Below are positions 24,348 through 33,074 of a stretch of DNA of 64,000 nt, piece by piece. The stretch is from Chitinophaga oryzae (lineage in GTDB: Bacteria; Bacteroidota; Bacteroidia; Chitinophagales; Chitinophagaceae). How positions within the stretch are numbered: position 1 is the first letter of the stretch; each line of letters opens with the position of its first letter. Where the stretch lies: positions 7,502,001 through 7,566,000 of the forward strand of contig NZ_CP051204.2 in assembly GCF_012516375.2 (NCBI RefSeq), read 5' to 3'. A program made the translations under genes and the position numbers. Below the pieces are notes generated by a model. That model had not been told where the DNA came from and searched no databases. It saw nothing but the letters and a program-made list of their open reading frames with translations.

Positions 24348-27300
24348 TTACAGGCCAATGGTGATACCAGCGCGGTAAATCCTGGTTTGCGGATAGTTGA
24401 TACCCGTAATATCATTGGTTTCCGGATCGCGGTAGAATTTCTTCATCTTGTCGATGGAGAAAAGATTGAAGCCGCTTACAAACACCCGGATATTCTCTAT
24501 GCCGATGCTGCGGTAGAGATTTTTCGGAATGTTATAGGAGACCTGCGCGGATTTCAGGCGGAGGAAAGAAGCGTCTACCAGCCAGAAGTCGGCGTAGACG
24601 TTATTCCTGGGATCTTTGGAGTTGAAGGCGCGGGGATATTCGGCGTTGGGATTATCCGGCGTCCAACGGCCATCGTATAACCATTGTGGCGGGGCTACTA
24701 CAGCGCTCTGTCCCTGCGGGATGATCAGCTGTTTGGCTTCCGTTTGCCCGGCCCATACCAGGTCTACCGCGAGCCCTTTGTATTCGGCGCCCATCGTGAT
24801 ACCGAATACAATTTTCGGTGTGGCTGATTCGGGTATGCGTACCTGGTCGTCGTAGGTGACGGCGCCGTCGCCGTTTTTATCCACCAACCACAGGTCTCCC
24901 GCTTTGGCGCCCGCCATATGGGGTGATTTATCCACTTCTTCCTGCGTATGATAGATACCATTGGTTTCAAATACTACCCATGAATCGATCGGCAGGCCGG
25001 TAGATTTTTGATAATCGGGGATATTGGGAGCCTCGTCGCGGAACAGCACTTTACTTTTCGCGTAGGTAAAGTTGGCGCCCACGTTATATTTCACGGCACG
25101 TGCCTGACCGTTGTAGCTGACAATGAAGTCGAAGCCCCTGTTCAGTGTTCTGCCGATATTTTCGTCCGGCAGGATAAGGCCGGTATATAACGGTACTGAT
25201 GCGTTCCTGGGCGCCAGGATATCTTTCCGCACGTTGCGGAAATAATCGACGGTCAGGTTTAACCGGTTGTTCAACAATGTAGCGTCCAGTCCAAAGTTGC
25301 GCGTATCCTGTTTTTCCCAGGTAATATTGGCGTTGGGAGCGGAAGCCAGGTACAAAGCAGTGGCCTCGGCATAAGAAGACCCGAAATAGGTATTGTATTG
25401 CCTGGGGCTATAGAAATAATCGAGGCTCATATTGCTCACCAGCGAATAACGGGCGAGGTAGAGGTATTTGGCTACGGCGTCGCTTCCCATGATACCCCAT
25501 GAAGCACGCAGTTTCAGATTATCCACAAACTTCACACGGTCTTTGAAGAAACTTTCTTCAGAGATGCGCCACCCGAGCGATACAGACGGGAACAGGCCCC
25601 AGCGCCTGTCTTTCGGGAAGTTAAAAGAACCATTGTAGCGACCTACTATTTCAGCGAGATATTTATCCGCATAGGCGTAGGATACGCGGCCCAGGTAACT
25701 TTCACGGCCGTCCTGGCTGGCGCTGCCGTTAGCGTTCTGGTCAACGGTGCCTCCGGAAAAGAGCTGGTCCAGCTGGTCGCTCAGCAGGTTCTTACGGAAA
25801 GCGATGGTTTGCCGGTAGGTGGAAGCGGTTTGTTCATATCCGGCAAAAGCATTGATACTGTGTTTGCCGAATGTTCTGTCGAAAGCGATTTTATAAAAAT
25901 AGGTGTTTTCGTTATAGGAGCGTTCATCCTGGGACAGGCTCAGGATGGCGGTGCTGGCTTTCTGGTTATTATAAGTATTGGTAGCGGCGCTGTAGGTGTA
26001 GGCGTCCCAGGGGCGGGAGAAATTTTTCCCGCTGCGCTGGCGGTAATCGAAAGCAGCGTAACCGCTGATGGACAGCCCTTTTACGATGGCAGGCAGTTGC
26101 CAGTCGAAACCGATTTTTGGCTGTACGAAGAGATCGGTCACATTATCATATCCTGCCGCTGACGATGTCATGGTATAGGGATTCCTGCCGTTAGCGATAC
26201 CTGCAGAAGGCAGTCCGTTTGTCCAGTGTACAGGGATAAAAGGATACATGCTCACCGTTTCATGCAGGATGCTTCCTGCGCTGAGGGCGGGATATTTGCG
26301 GTCTTCTTTTCTGGCAGCGATATCCAGCGTCAGTTTCAGGTTTTTGGAAATAGCCGCATCGATATTGGAACGCAGGTTATAGTTTTTGAAGTTCTCATCA
26401 CTGTTGGCCCAGTTGCTTTGCTGGGAGAGGTATTGGCCGGAGAGGAAAAATTTCACGGCTTCGCTGCCGCCTCTTACGGAGATGCTGTGGTTGGTCTGGG
26501 GGGCGTTTTTGCGGAACACCGTACGCAGCCAGTCGGTGCTGGTATAGTTGGGGTCGTTGCCTGCTTTATACTTATCGATATCCACCTGTTTGTAGGGAAG
26601 GGATGTGCCCTGATAGCCGCTCAGTTCATTGTAGTAAGTCATGTATTGCCAAGCGTTCACGCGGTGGTCCATACGGGTGAGCTGCTGGATATCATAGGTA
26701 CCTTCGTAGGTGATGGTGGGCTTACCTGCTTTACCTCTTTTAGTGGTGATGAGGATAACCCCGTTGGCGGAGCGTACGCCGTAGATGGCCGCGGACGCAT
26801 CTTTGAGGACAGTAACGCTTTCGATATCATTGGGATTAATACGGTCCATGTTCCTGTCGGGGATACCATCGATGATGATGAGGGGGGCGGTACCTCCGCT
26901 GAAGGAGTTAAAGCCTCTTACGCTGATAGCGGAGTAATCGTCGCCGGGGCGGCCGGAGCGGTTATTGGCGATAACGCCGGGGATGTGGCCTGCGAGCCCG
27001 TTGGACACATTGGCCGTCGGTACCCGGGCTATTTCTTCTCCCTTGATGGTGGCCACGGAGCCGGTGAGCGTCGCTTTTTTCTGCGTGCCGTAGCCTACCA
27101 CGACCACCTCCTGTTGCTGTGCTACGGAGCGTTTCAGCTTCACATCAAGATGAGCCCGTTTGCCGATCAGCACTTCCTGTTTCTCCATTCCGAGAAAAGT
27201 GAAGACGAGGATACCGGGCGAGTTGTCGGGCACATTGATCTGGAACTCGCCGTTGCTGCCGGTTACTGCGCCGGCGGAGGTGCCTTTCAGCTGGATGGTG

Positions 27301-27785
27301 ACACCGATGAGCGGTTCGCCTGCTTCGTCCGTCACACGGCCGCGGATGATGGCGGCCGGCGCGGCCGCACGGTCATTCTCTGCCGGTGTCGCAGGGGCCG
27401 GTTTACGGAGGATGATCGTTTTATCGATGATTTCATAGGTGACAGGCTGATGCCGGAAAACCTGTTTCAGTACTTCCTCCACCTGCGCATTGTTTACCTC
27501 CACGTTCACCTTGCCGGCTTGTTGCAGCAGGTTGTTGTTGTAAACAAAATTGTAGCCGCCCTGCCGGCTGATTGCTTTGAACACTGTCCTGAGCGGAACA
27601 TTTTTCAGTGAGAGCGTGATTGTCTGGGCGCTGGTAGCCGCATGCAGCTGCAGCATCAGCGCCAGCATAAGAATAAATGTCAACTTCATGATCAACCCGA
27701 TTTTGGCCATGAGTGCCGTTTGCCGCCTTGGTTTACGGGCATGGCAGTCTTTCAGTAATGTGGAATTACAAAGAACATTTTGCAT
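24348..27785 (-). CDS. SusC/RagA-family TonB-dependent transporter with STN domain
   Basis: A protein of about 1145 residues. After a hydrophobic signal (LTFILMLALMLQLHAATSAQ) come an STN domain (LSLKNVPLRTVFKAISRQGGYNFVYNNNLL), a carboxypeptidase-regulatory-like domain (IRGRVTDEAGEPLIGVTIQL), the EVVVVGYGTQ TonB-box region, the plug (ISVRGFNSFSGGTAPLIIIDG in part) and a barrel ending YRAGITIGL. It takes up glycan oligomers with its SusD partner, and the STN domain signals to the FecR protein encoded upstream. ATG 27785 is used. Confidence 0.95.
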   Translation of the reverse strand: MQNVLCNSTLLKDCHARKPRRQTALMAKIGLIMKLTFILMLALMLQLHAATSAQTITLSLKNVPLRTVFKAISRQGGYNFVYNNNLLQQAGKVNVEVNNAQVEEVLKQVFRHQPVTYEIIDKTIILRKPAPATPAENDRAAAPAAIIRGRVTDEAGEPLIGVTIQLKGTSAGAVTGSNGEFQINVPDNSPGILVFTFLGMEKQEVLIGKRAHLDVKLKRSVAQQQEVVVVGYGTQKKATLTGSVATIKGEEIARVPTANVSNGLAGHIPGVIANNRSGRPGDDYSAISVRGFNSFSGGTAPLIIIDGIPDRNMDRINPNDIESVTVLKDASAAIYGVRSANGVILITTKRGKAGKPTITYEGTYDIQQLTRMDHRVNAWQYMTYYNELSGYQGTSLPYKQVDIDKYKAGNDPNYTSTDWLRTVFRKNAPQTNHSISVRGGSEAVKFFLSGQYLSQQSNWANSDENFKNYNLRSNIDAAISKNLKLTLDIAARKEDRKYPALSAGSILHETVSMYPFIPVHWTNGLPSAGIANGRNPYTMTSSAAGYDNVTDLFVQPKIGFDWQLPAIVKGLSISGYAAFDYRQRSGKNFSRPWDAYTYSAATNTYNNQKASTAILSLSQDERSYNENTYFYKIAFDRTFGKHSINAFAGYEQTASTYRQTIAFRKNLLSDQLDQLFSGGTVDQNANGSASQDGRESYLGRVSYAYADKYLAEIVGRYNGSFNFPKDRRWGLFPSVSLGWRISEESFFKDRVKFVDNLKLRASWGIMGSDAVAKYLYLARYSLVSNMSLDYFYSPRQYNTYFGSSYAEATALYLASAPNANITWEKQDTRNFGLDATLLNNRLNLTVDYFRNVRKDILAPRNASVPLYTGLILPDENIGRTLNRGFDFIVSYNGQARAVKYNVGANFTYAKSKVLFRDEAPNIPDYQKSTGLPIDSWVVFETNGIYHTQEEVDKSPHMAGAKAGDLWLVDKNGDGAVTYDDQVRIPESATPKIVFGITMGAEYKGLAVDLVWAGQTEAKQLIIPQGQSAVVAPPQWLYDGRWTPDNPNAEYPRAFNSKDPRNNVYADFWLVDASFLRLKSAQVSYNIPKNLYRSIGIENIRVFVSGFNLFSIDKMKKFYRDPETNDITGINYPQTRIYRAGITIGL

Positions 27786-27861
27786 ACTTTTGTTAAAGTT
27801 TGGATGTAAACAATTAGCAGTCCCGAAAACGATTGTATAAGTGTCCTGATCCAACAATCCG

Positions 27862-27894
27862 CCGGGTGGTGCCGCGAACACCGCCCGGTTTTTT
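27862..27894 (+). terminator. Hairpin with T-run reading antisense to the operon
   Basis: The stem CCGGGTGGTG (27862-27871) pairs with CACCGCCCGG (27879-27888) with one weak pair, and is followed by six T on the plus strand. It lies between the fecR stop and the susC start, which are both on the minus strand. It may stop antisense transcripts, or on the sense strand be a simple hairpin that separates regulator from transporter expression. Confidence 0.5.
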
Positions 27895-27930
27895 ATTGTA
27901 TCTGATAACTGCGCGAATGGTTGTTTTTCT

Positions 27931-29100
27931 TTATTTTTTTACGATGATTGTTTTTTCATTGACTTCAAAATGAACACCTCCGCTTAATTCCAGGAAGCGT
28001 AATAGTTTGGACAGGGGCACATCCCTGGATATTTCTATACTGTAGGTATCGGTAATCTGGTCTTCAAAGACCACCTGTACATTGTACCATCTGCTGATCT
28101 GCCGCATGATGTCTTCCAACGGGATATCGTTGCAGGAGAACCGACCGTTTTTCCAGGCCATGAGCGCTTCCGTGTCCACGTTATCCAGCACCCGGATGCC
28201 TTCTTTCACCTGCGCCTGCTCACCGGGCTTTAACGTCACGGCATGTCCCTGGTGGGCTACCCGTACGCTGCCTTCCAGCAGGGTGGTATTTACCGACGCT
28301 TCATCCGTATAGGCGTTTACGTTAAAGCGGGTACCCAGTACGGTCACTGCTGTGCCGCGGGCTGTTACAACAAAGGGGGCTGCCGCCTGCGGGGCCACTT
28401 CGAAATATACTTCCCCTGTAACCTCCACGTTTCTTTCGCCGGCGGGGAAAGCGGTCGGGAAATGCAGTGATGAGGCGGCGTTGAGCCATACTTTGGTGCC
28501 ATCGGGCAGGGTGATGCGGAACTGGCCGCCGCGGGGCGTGGCAACGGTATTGTACACTACTTTTCCGTTGGCGCCGGAGCCGTTATAGTCCAGCTGCCCG
28601 TTGCCCGTCTGGGAGATGGTAACGTCGCCCTGCTGTGCCAGCGTGCCTCTGGCGGCGCTGTCGAGCGTGATACGGCGGCCGTCGGCCAGTATCAGCACGG
28701 CTTTGTTGACGCCGGGCAGTACATCCTGGCGGGCCAGCGCCGGCGTGTGGCTGGTCCGCCGGTGGCCGGCAGTAAAATATGCCGCTGCACCTGCCAGCAC
28801 GATCACCATCGCTGCTACGGCCGCCTTCCACAGGCCGGAGCGGTGTTTCACCGGTTGCAGCGCGGCAGGTGCTGCCTGCTCCGCCGCCTTTTGCAGGATA
28901 TTCCGGAAAATGGCATCTTTCTGTGCGGCATCAGTGGGCACGGCGTAAGCGCCGCCGGCCAGTGCCTGCTGCACTGCCTGTAAAAGCGTATCCTGTTGTG
29001 CATCCTGCTGCAGGTGAGCGATCAGTTCCTTCAGTTCTTCCGGCGGAAGGGAATTATCCAGATAACGCTGCAGCAGTGTTTTCAAATGAGCCTGTTCCAT
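27931..29100 (-). CDS. FecR-family anti-sigma factor
   Basis: About 389 residues. The N-terminal sigma-binding helices (LLQRYLDNSLPPEELKELI) precede a membrane segment at about 95-115 (AAVAAMVIVLAGAAAYF). The FecR domain at about 180-290 contains TLPDGTKVWLNAASSLHFP and GEVYFEVAPQAAAPFVV. A DUF4974-type C-terminal domain ends VNEKTIIVKK. ATG 29100 is preferred to ATG 29178, whose extra 26 residues are not conserved-looking. It pairs with the sigma factor just upstream and the STN-containing SusC downstream. Confidence 0.93.
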   Translation of the reverse strand: MEQAHLKTLLQRYLDNSLPPEELKELIAHLQQDAQQDTLLQAVQQALAGGAYAVPTDAAQKDAIFRNILQKAAEQAAPAALQPVKHRSGLWKAAVAAMVIVLAGAAAYFTAGHRRTSHTPALARQDVLPGVNKAVLILADGRRITLDSAARGTLAQQGDVTISQTGNGQLDYNGSGANGKVVYNTVATPRGGQFRITLPDGTKVWLNAASSLHFPTAFPAGERNVEVTGEVYFEVAPQAAAPFVVTARGTAVTVLGTRFNVNAYTDEASVNTTLLEGSVRVAHQGHAVTLKPGEQAQVKEGIRVLDNVDTEALMAWKNGRFSCNDIPLEDIMRQISRWYNVQVVFEDQITDTYSIEISRDVPLSKLLRFLELSGGVHFEVNEKTIIVKK

Positions 29101-29174
29101 GGGCAATGGTGGTTGCTGTGCCTGTAAAGACACCGGTAAAAGGTGGTGGTATGAGTCGGAAGTAAATTTTTTTT

Positions 29175-29816
29175 TCAACGGGCGGTCAGCGCCATAAAAT
29201 AAAAGAGCAGCAGCGTTTCGATGGTGGCATGTTGCCGGAGATAATTGCGGATAAGATGTAATGCTTTATTCATATGACTTTTCACGGTATGCCGGGAGAT
29301 GTCCAGCGCATCTGCGATCTCTTCCTGGCTAAGTCCCTGTTGCCGGCTCATGCAGTACACCGACCGCTGTTGCGGCGACAGCTGGTCCACTGCTTTGGCC
29401 ACCAGGGTTTCCAGTTCCCGGCACAACAGGCGTTTGTCGGGCGTATCGGCTGCCGCCACGTGCCCCGCGGCATAGTCCAGCAGATGGTCTGTAAAAGACG
29501 CGAGCTGTATTTTTTTGCGGAAAGTATTGAAGATATGGTTGCGCGCCACCATAAACAGGTAGCCTTCAAAATTGACGACGGCTGCCAGCTTATCCCGTTT
29601 CAGCCACAGCTTTACGAAAACGTCCTGCGCCATCTCGTCCGCCATGCTGGCTGATTTGGTCAGGGCCAAAGCAACGCCGTACACGGTATCCCAATACCGG
29701 TCGAAGAGTGTCCGGAAAGCCGTTTCATCACCGAGGGCCACTTTTTTAAAAAGGGCCGTATCATCATATAGTTGGACGGTTGGCAATGTTAAAACAGATA
29801 AGACCCGGCTGGTCAT
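29175..29816 (-). CDS. ECF RNA polymerase sigma factor, FecI-like
   Basis: About 213 residues. Sigma region 2 lies at about 35-95 (LFDRYWDTVYGVALALTKSASMADEMAQDVFVKLW in part), and region 4 at about 145-195 has the HTH LSQEEIADALDISRHTVKSH. It is the first gene of the GH27 polysaccharide locus and probably switches on susC-susD and the enzymes when the FecR protein releases it. ATG 29816 is used. Confidence 0.93.
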   Translation of the reverse strand: MTSRVLSVLTLPTVQLYDDTALFKKVALGDETAFRTLFDRYWDTVYGVALALTKSASMADEMAQDVFVKLWLKRDKLAAVVNFEGYLFMVARNHIFNTFRKKIQLASFTDHLLDYAAGHVAAADTPDKRLLCRELETLVAKAVDQLSPQQRSVYCMSRQQGLSQEEIADALDISRHTVKSHMNKALHLIRNYLRQHATIETLLLFYFMALTAR

Positions 29817-30019
29817 CCTCAAAAAACCACCCGGTGTGCGATCAATTATTTTGGTTGCAATTTTCTTCCAAGGTATTAAATTTAGGGCGAATTCAAAGTC
29901 CGCCCTTCTTGGAAATTATCCGCTTCTTCTCATATATTACCTTCCGGAACTCCCTCAAAAAGTGACTTTTTGCAGCTTTTTTCCTGAAAAGTATCAACGC
30001 TATCAACGCCGGGGCAGGC

Positions 30020-30027
30020 TAACTTTG
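30020..30027 (+). promoter_or_regulatory. -7 promoter element close to a methyltransferase start
   Basis: TAACTTTG matches TAnnTTTG. It ends 8 bp before the ATG at 30036, so the mRNA would have almost no leader. No clear -33 box is seen. Confidence 0.4.
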
Positions 30028-30035
30028 CATCCGGT

Positions 30036-30635
30036 ATGAACGAAATAACCGCAAGCCCGACGTGGTATGTAAATGATGCAGCTTTTGACTGGCTGTACCC
30101 GCAACGTATTCAGCAATTATCAAGACGGCACTGGACACCAGTAGAAGTGGCCCGCAAAGCGGCCCGCTTCCTGTCTGCCGGTATGGGCGACCGTATCCTC
30201 GATGTAGGCAGCGGCGTCGGCAAATTCTGCCTGATCGGCGCACATCATTACCCCGAGAGCACCTTCTATGGCGTCGAACAACGCAGGGAACTGCATAACT
30301 TCGCCCGCTCCGCACAACGGCTGACCGGTGTCGAAAACGCGCAGTTTATCCACGGGAACGTTACCCAGATAGACTTTGACGATTTCGATCACTTTTATTT
30401 CTACAACGCTTTTTTCGAGAACCTGGCAGAAGACGGGCATATTGACCAGGACACGGAGTATTCCGCCAGCCTGTATCATTACTATTGCCGGCAGATGTTC
30501 CAGGGGCTGGCACACAAACCAGCCGGCACAAGGGTAGTCACCTTCCACAGCCTGGAAGATGAAATACCTCCCACCTATCAACTGGTAGATGCCAGCGTGG
30601 ATTTCCTGCTGAAGATGTGGGTAAAACGATCATAA
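30036..30635 (+). CDS. Class I SAM-dependent methyltransferase
   Basis: A 199-residue protein with motif I ILDVGSGVGKFCLIGA, the acidic strand FYGVEQRRE and motif IV FDHFYFYNAFFENL. The substrate is unknown. It starts a three-gene plus-strand group with a 73-residue protein and a DUF1275 membrane protein. A TAnnTTTG box (TAACTTTG, 30020-30027) ends 8 bp before its ATG, implying a very short leader. Confidence 0.84.
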   Translation: MNEITASPTWYVNDAAFDWLYPQRIQQLSRRHWTPVEVARKAARFLSAGMGDRILDVGSGVGKFCLIGAHHYPESTFYGVEQRRELHNFARSAQRLTGVENAQFIHGNVTQIDFDDFDHFYFYNAFFENLAEDGHIDQDTEYSASLYHYYCRQMFQGLAHKPAGTRVVTFHSLEDEIPPTYQLVDASVDFLLKMWVKRS

Positions 30636-30646
30636 AATATATTATC

Positions 30647-30868
30647 ATGGTAATAGACAGACGTATATCAGAAATTATTGAAGCATTAAAACAGGCCACA
30701 GATAAACAACAGGTAACACAGATCGTTTCCGGCATCTCCCACGATGACATGGCGGCTCAACTGCAGTCATGGCTGGAAACCCAATCCCCGCTGGAATGGG
30801 ACAGCACCCAATGGAGCAGCTTCCGCTATGCGCTGATCTGCCTGCGGGGATGTCCTGAACTGCAATAA
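30647..30868 (+). CDS. Small hypothetical protein (73 residues)
   Basis: The ATG at 30647, 11 bp after the methyltransferase stop, opens a 73-residue frame (MVIDRRISEIIEALKQA...LRGCPELQ). It is helical and acidic, with several Trp near the centre. It has no signal peptide or recognised domain. The tight spacing to both neighbours (DUF1275 starts 13 bp after its stop) supports a real gene in an operon. Confidence 0.6.
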   Translation: MVIDRRISEIIEALKQATDKQQVTQIVSGISHDDMAAQLQSWLETQSPLEWDSTQWSSFRYALICLRGCPELQ

Positions 30869-30881
30869 AAGCGCTTGACCT

Positions 30882-31616
30882 ATGCTGCGCCACACCGGAA
30901 AAAAAAGAAGTTACAAGCATAACCTACGACTGGCGGTACTGTTGTGTTTTACCGCAGGGATGGTAAACGCGGCGGGGCTTTTTGCCTTCGCCGTTCTTAC
31001 CACCAATGTCACCGGTCACGCCGCATTGCTGGCCCAAAAACTGGCCAGCGGCGATTTCAGGGCCGCCCGCATGGTAGCATTGTGGCTGTTGCTCTTCCTG
31101 GCAGGCGCTTTTTTCTCCAGCATCTTCTCCGGTAAAACCGGGCCTTTCAGGCGATGGGGTTATGTGATACCCATCCTCTGCGAAATGATCATCCTTATAC
31201 TGGTGGGCACATTCGGGCATACCTATGACCAGAGTATTTTACAGACGGAATACTTTGCGGGGAGTCTCCTGTTTGCCATGGGTATGCAGAATGCGCTGGT
31301 ATCCACCATCTCCGGGTACGTGGTACGCACCACCCATCTGACCGGCATGTTCACCGACCTGGGCATCGATCTTCATAGCGTACTCTTCCATCCGCATCAG
31401 CACAACACCGATGTCAGGAAAAAAATTGTTCTCCGGCTGGTGATCATCTTCTTTTTTCTGGGAGGAGGTATTGCAGGCGGGTATGCTTTTCTGCGGCTGT
31501 CTTATTACACTTTTTATTTGCCCGCAGGCGTGCTGGTCATCGCTTTGTTTTACGACCTTTTCCGGGTGCGGCTGCGGAAAATGGTGCGGCGCATGCAGAC
31601 GCCGGCGACCACGTAG
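30882..31616 (+). CDS. YoaK/DUF1275 family membrane protein
   Basis: A 244-residue integral membrane protein with about six hydrophobic segments and the family opening LCFTAGMVNAAGLFAF...TTNVTGHAALLAQ. The central MGMQNALVSTISGYVVRTTHLTG is the DUF1275 hallmark. Function is unknown; transport is assumed. It is the third gene of a short plus-strand operon. Confidence 0.88.
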   Translation: MLRHTGKKRSYKHNLRLAVLLCFTAGMVNAAGLFAFAVLTTNVTGHAALLAQKLASGDFRAARMVALWLLLFLAGAFFSSIFSGKTGPFRRWGYVIPILCEMIILILVGTFGHTYDQSILQTEYFAGSLLFAMGMQNALVSTISGYVVRTTHLTGMFTDLGIDLHSVLFHPHQHNTDVRKKIVLRLVIIFFFLGGGIAGGYAFLRLSYYTFYLPAGVLVIALFYDLFRVRLRKMVRRMQTPATT

Positions 31617-31617
31617 C

Positions 31618-32301
31618 TTAGGGGTAGCTGGCAATCGCCATCAGCTTATCCACATCGCGGATAATGATTTTGCGGCCCTGTGTTTCCACCAGCCCTTCTT
31701 CCCTGAAAGCCGCCAGCACCCTGATCACATTTTCACGGGCCGTTCCCACCAGATTGGCCAGGTCTTCCCTGTTCAGGCTGATGACGTCGTCCCTGAACTT
31801 CTCACGGACAATCAACAGCTGCATCGCCAGCCGTTCCCTGACCGTCTTCCGGGCGAACATGGTCAGGTTATTCACCAATACCGCAAACTCATGACTGAGC
31901 GTGGTCAGCAGCCGGTTGGTCAATAACGGCGACTGGTCCAGCGCGGCAAGAAAGTCTTCTTTGGGTATAAAAGCGATAGTGCTCTTTTCGAGGGTCGCGG
32001 CGGTGTCGGGATAACGTTCTTCAGAGAGGACCGCGTGATAGCCCACCAGTTGCCCGGTATGGGCCAGGTTCACGATCTGTTCCTTCCCTTCCCTGTCCGC
32101 CTTATACTTCTTCACTTTGCCTTTGACAATATAAAATATCCCGGAAGGGAAAGCCCCTTCGCGGAAAAGGATTTCATGCTGTGCATACACCCGCTCGGTC
32201 TTATGGGCAGTAAGCCGGTCGTACACCTCCTGCGGGAGGTCCACCAGCACAGACTCATTACTGAAATCCCACTGATGTATCGGGAAAGCGCCTTTGCTCA
32301 T
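31618..32301 (-). CDS. Crp/Fnr-family regulator (left member of a divergent pair)
   Basis: A 227-residue regulator. The cNMP-binding domain at about residues 15-130 contains AQHEILFREGAFPSGIFYIVKGKVKKYK. The winged helix at about 150-227 contains NREDLANLVGTARENVIRVLAAFREEGLV. It is strongly similar to the divergent gene at 32350 (HQWDF / DKWNF, GIFYIVKGKVKKY / GIYYIQKGKVKKY, STIAFIPKEDF / STIAFIPKDDF), indicating an inverted duplication. ATG 32301 is used. A -7 box ends 6 bp upstream. Confidence 0.9.
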   Translation of the reverse strand: MSKGAFPIHQWDFSNESVLVDLPQEVYDRLTAHKTERVYAQHEILFREGAFPSGIFYIVKGKVKKYKADREGKEQIVNLAHTGQLVGYHAVLSEERYPDTAATLEKSTIAFIPKEDFLAALDQSPLLTNRLLTTLSHEFAVLVNNLTMFARKTVRERLAMQLLIVREKFRDDVISLNREDLANLVGTARENVIRVLAAFREEGLVETQGRKIIIRDVDKLMAIASYP

Positions 32302-32307
32302 TGCGAT

Positions 32308-32315
32308 CAAAACTA
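32308..32315 (-). promoter_or_regulatory. -7 promoter element of the left Crp/Fnr gene
   Basis: On the minus strand TAGTTTTG matches TAnnTTTG. It ends only 6 bp before the ATG at 32301, so the transcript would be leaderless or nearly so. Confidence 0.45.
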
Positions 32316-32334
32316 GCATTTTAAAATTAAAAAT

Positions 32335-32342
32335 TACCTTTG
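32335..32342 (+). promoter_or_regulatory. -7 promoter element of the right Crp/Fnr gene
   Basis: TACCTTTG matches TAnnTTTG and ends 7 bp before the ATG at 32350, mirroring the arrangement of the left gene. Both promoters share the AT-rich 19-bp core between the boxes. Confidence 0.45.
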
Positions 32343-32349
32343 TGGTGCT

Positions 32350-33072
32350 ATGAGTTTATCCGGCCTCTTTCCTATCGACAAATGGAACTTCCGGTCCCGG
32401 TCCGTGTTGAGCAACCTGCCGGCAGAGGAGTATGCTGCCCTCACTTCACTGATGACCACCCAGCGTTATAACAAAGGAGAAGTCATATTCCGGGAAGGCG
32501 CGCCCGCCTTCGGCATCTACTATATTCAAAAAGGAAAGGTAAAAAAATACAGGACCGATAAAGCAGGGAACGAACAGATCATCTATGTGGCCAACACCGG
32601 TGAACTGGTAGGCTACCACGCTATCCTTGCCGGGGGCAGGTACCCCGACAGTGCCGCCACGCTGGAAGAAAGCACTATCGCTTTTATCCCTAAAGACGAT
32701 TTCCTGCAGCTGCTGAGCCGCTCTGCCAGCCTCGCGCGGCGGTTGCTCAAAACGCTGAGCCACGAATTTACGGTACTGACCAACAGTATTTCCGCTTTCA
32801 CCCATCGTTCCGTACAGGAGCGGTTAGCTATCACCCTGATTGTTTTACGGGAAAAATTTAAAGACGAAACACCTGCGGGAGAAGACATTCTCATCCAGGT
32901 GCCCCGCACCGACCTGGCCAATATGGTAGGTACCGGCGTGGAAAATGTGACCCGCTTTTTATCCGCTTTCAAACAGGCCGGCGTACTGACTATTTCCGGT
33001 AAAAAAATCTGTATCACCGACGTAAAAAAGCTGGTGGACCTTTCCGGCTGCGGCGAGCCGTTACCATCATAA
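32350..33072 (+). CDS. Crp/Fnr-family regulator (right member of a divergent pair)
   Basis: A 240-residue regulator. The cNMP-binding domain contains YNKGEVIFREGAPAFGIYYIQKGKVKKY, and the winged helix contains VPRTDLANMVGTGVENVTRFLSAFKQAGVL. It is paralogous to the 31618-32301 product. Only 48 bp separate the two start codons, so each protein may control both genes. The stop is 2 bp from the stop of the convergent heparinase gene. Confidence 0.9.
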   Translation: MSLSGLFPIDKWNFRSRSVLSNLPAEEYAALTSLMTTQRYNKGEVIFREGAPAFGIYYIQKGKVKKYRTDKAGNEQIIYVANTGELVGYHAILAGGRYPDSAATLEESTIAFIPKDDFLQLLSRSASLARRLLKTLSHEFTVLTNSISAFTHRSVQERLAITLIVLREKFKDETPAGEDILIQVPRTDLANMVGTGVENVTRFLSAFKQAGVLTISGKKICITDVKKLVDLSGCGEPLPS

Positions 33073-33074
33073 AT

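Noticed and set aside
26226..27611. Long open frame (461 codons) on the plus strand
   Set aside because: It lies entirely antisense to susC, which has unmistakable domain motifs. Its composition is a mirror of high-GC codon bias and it shows no known domain.
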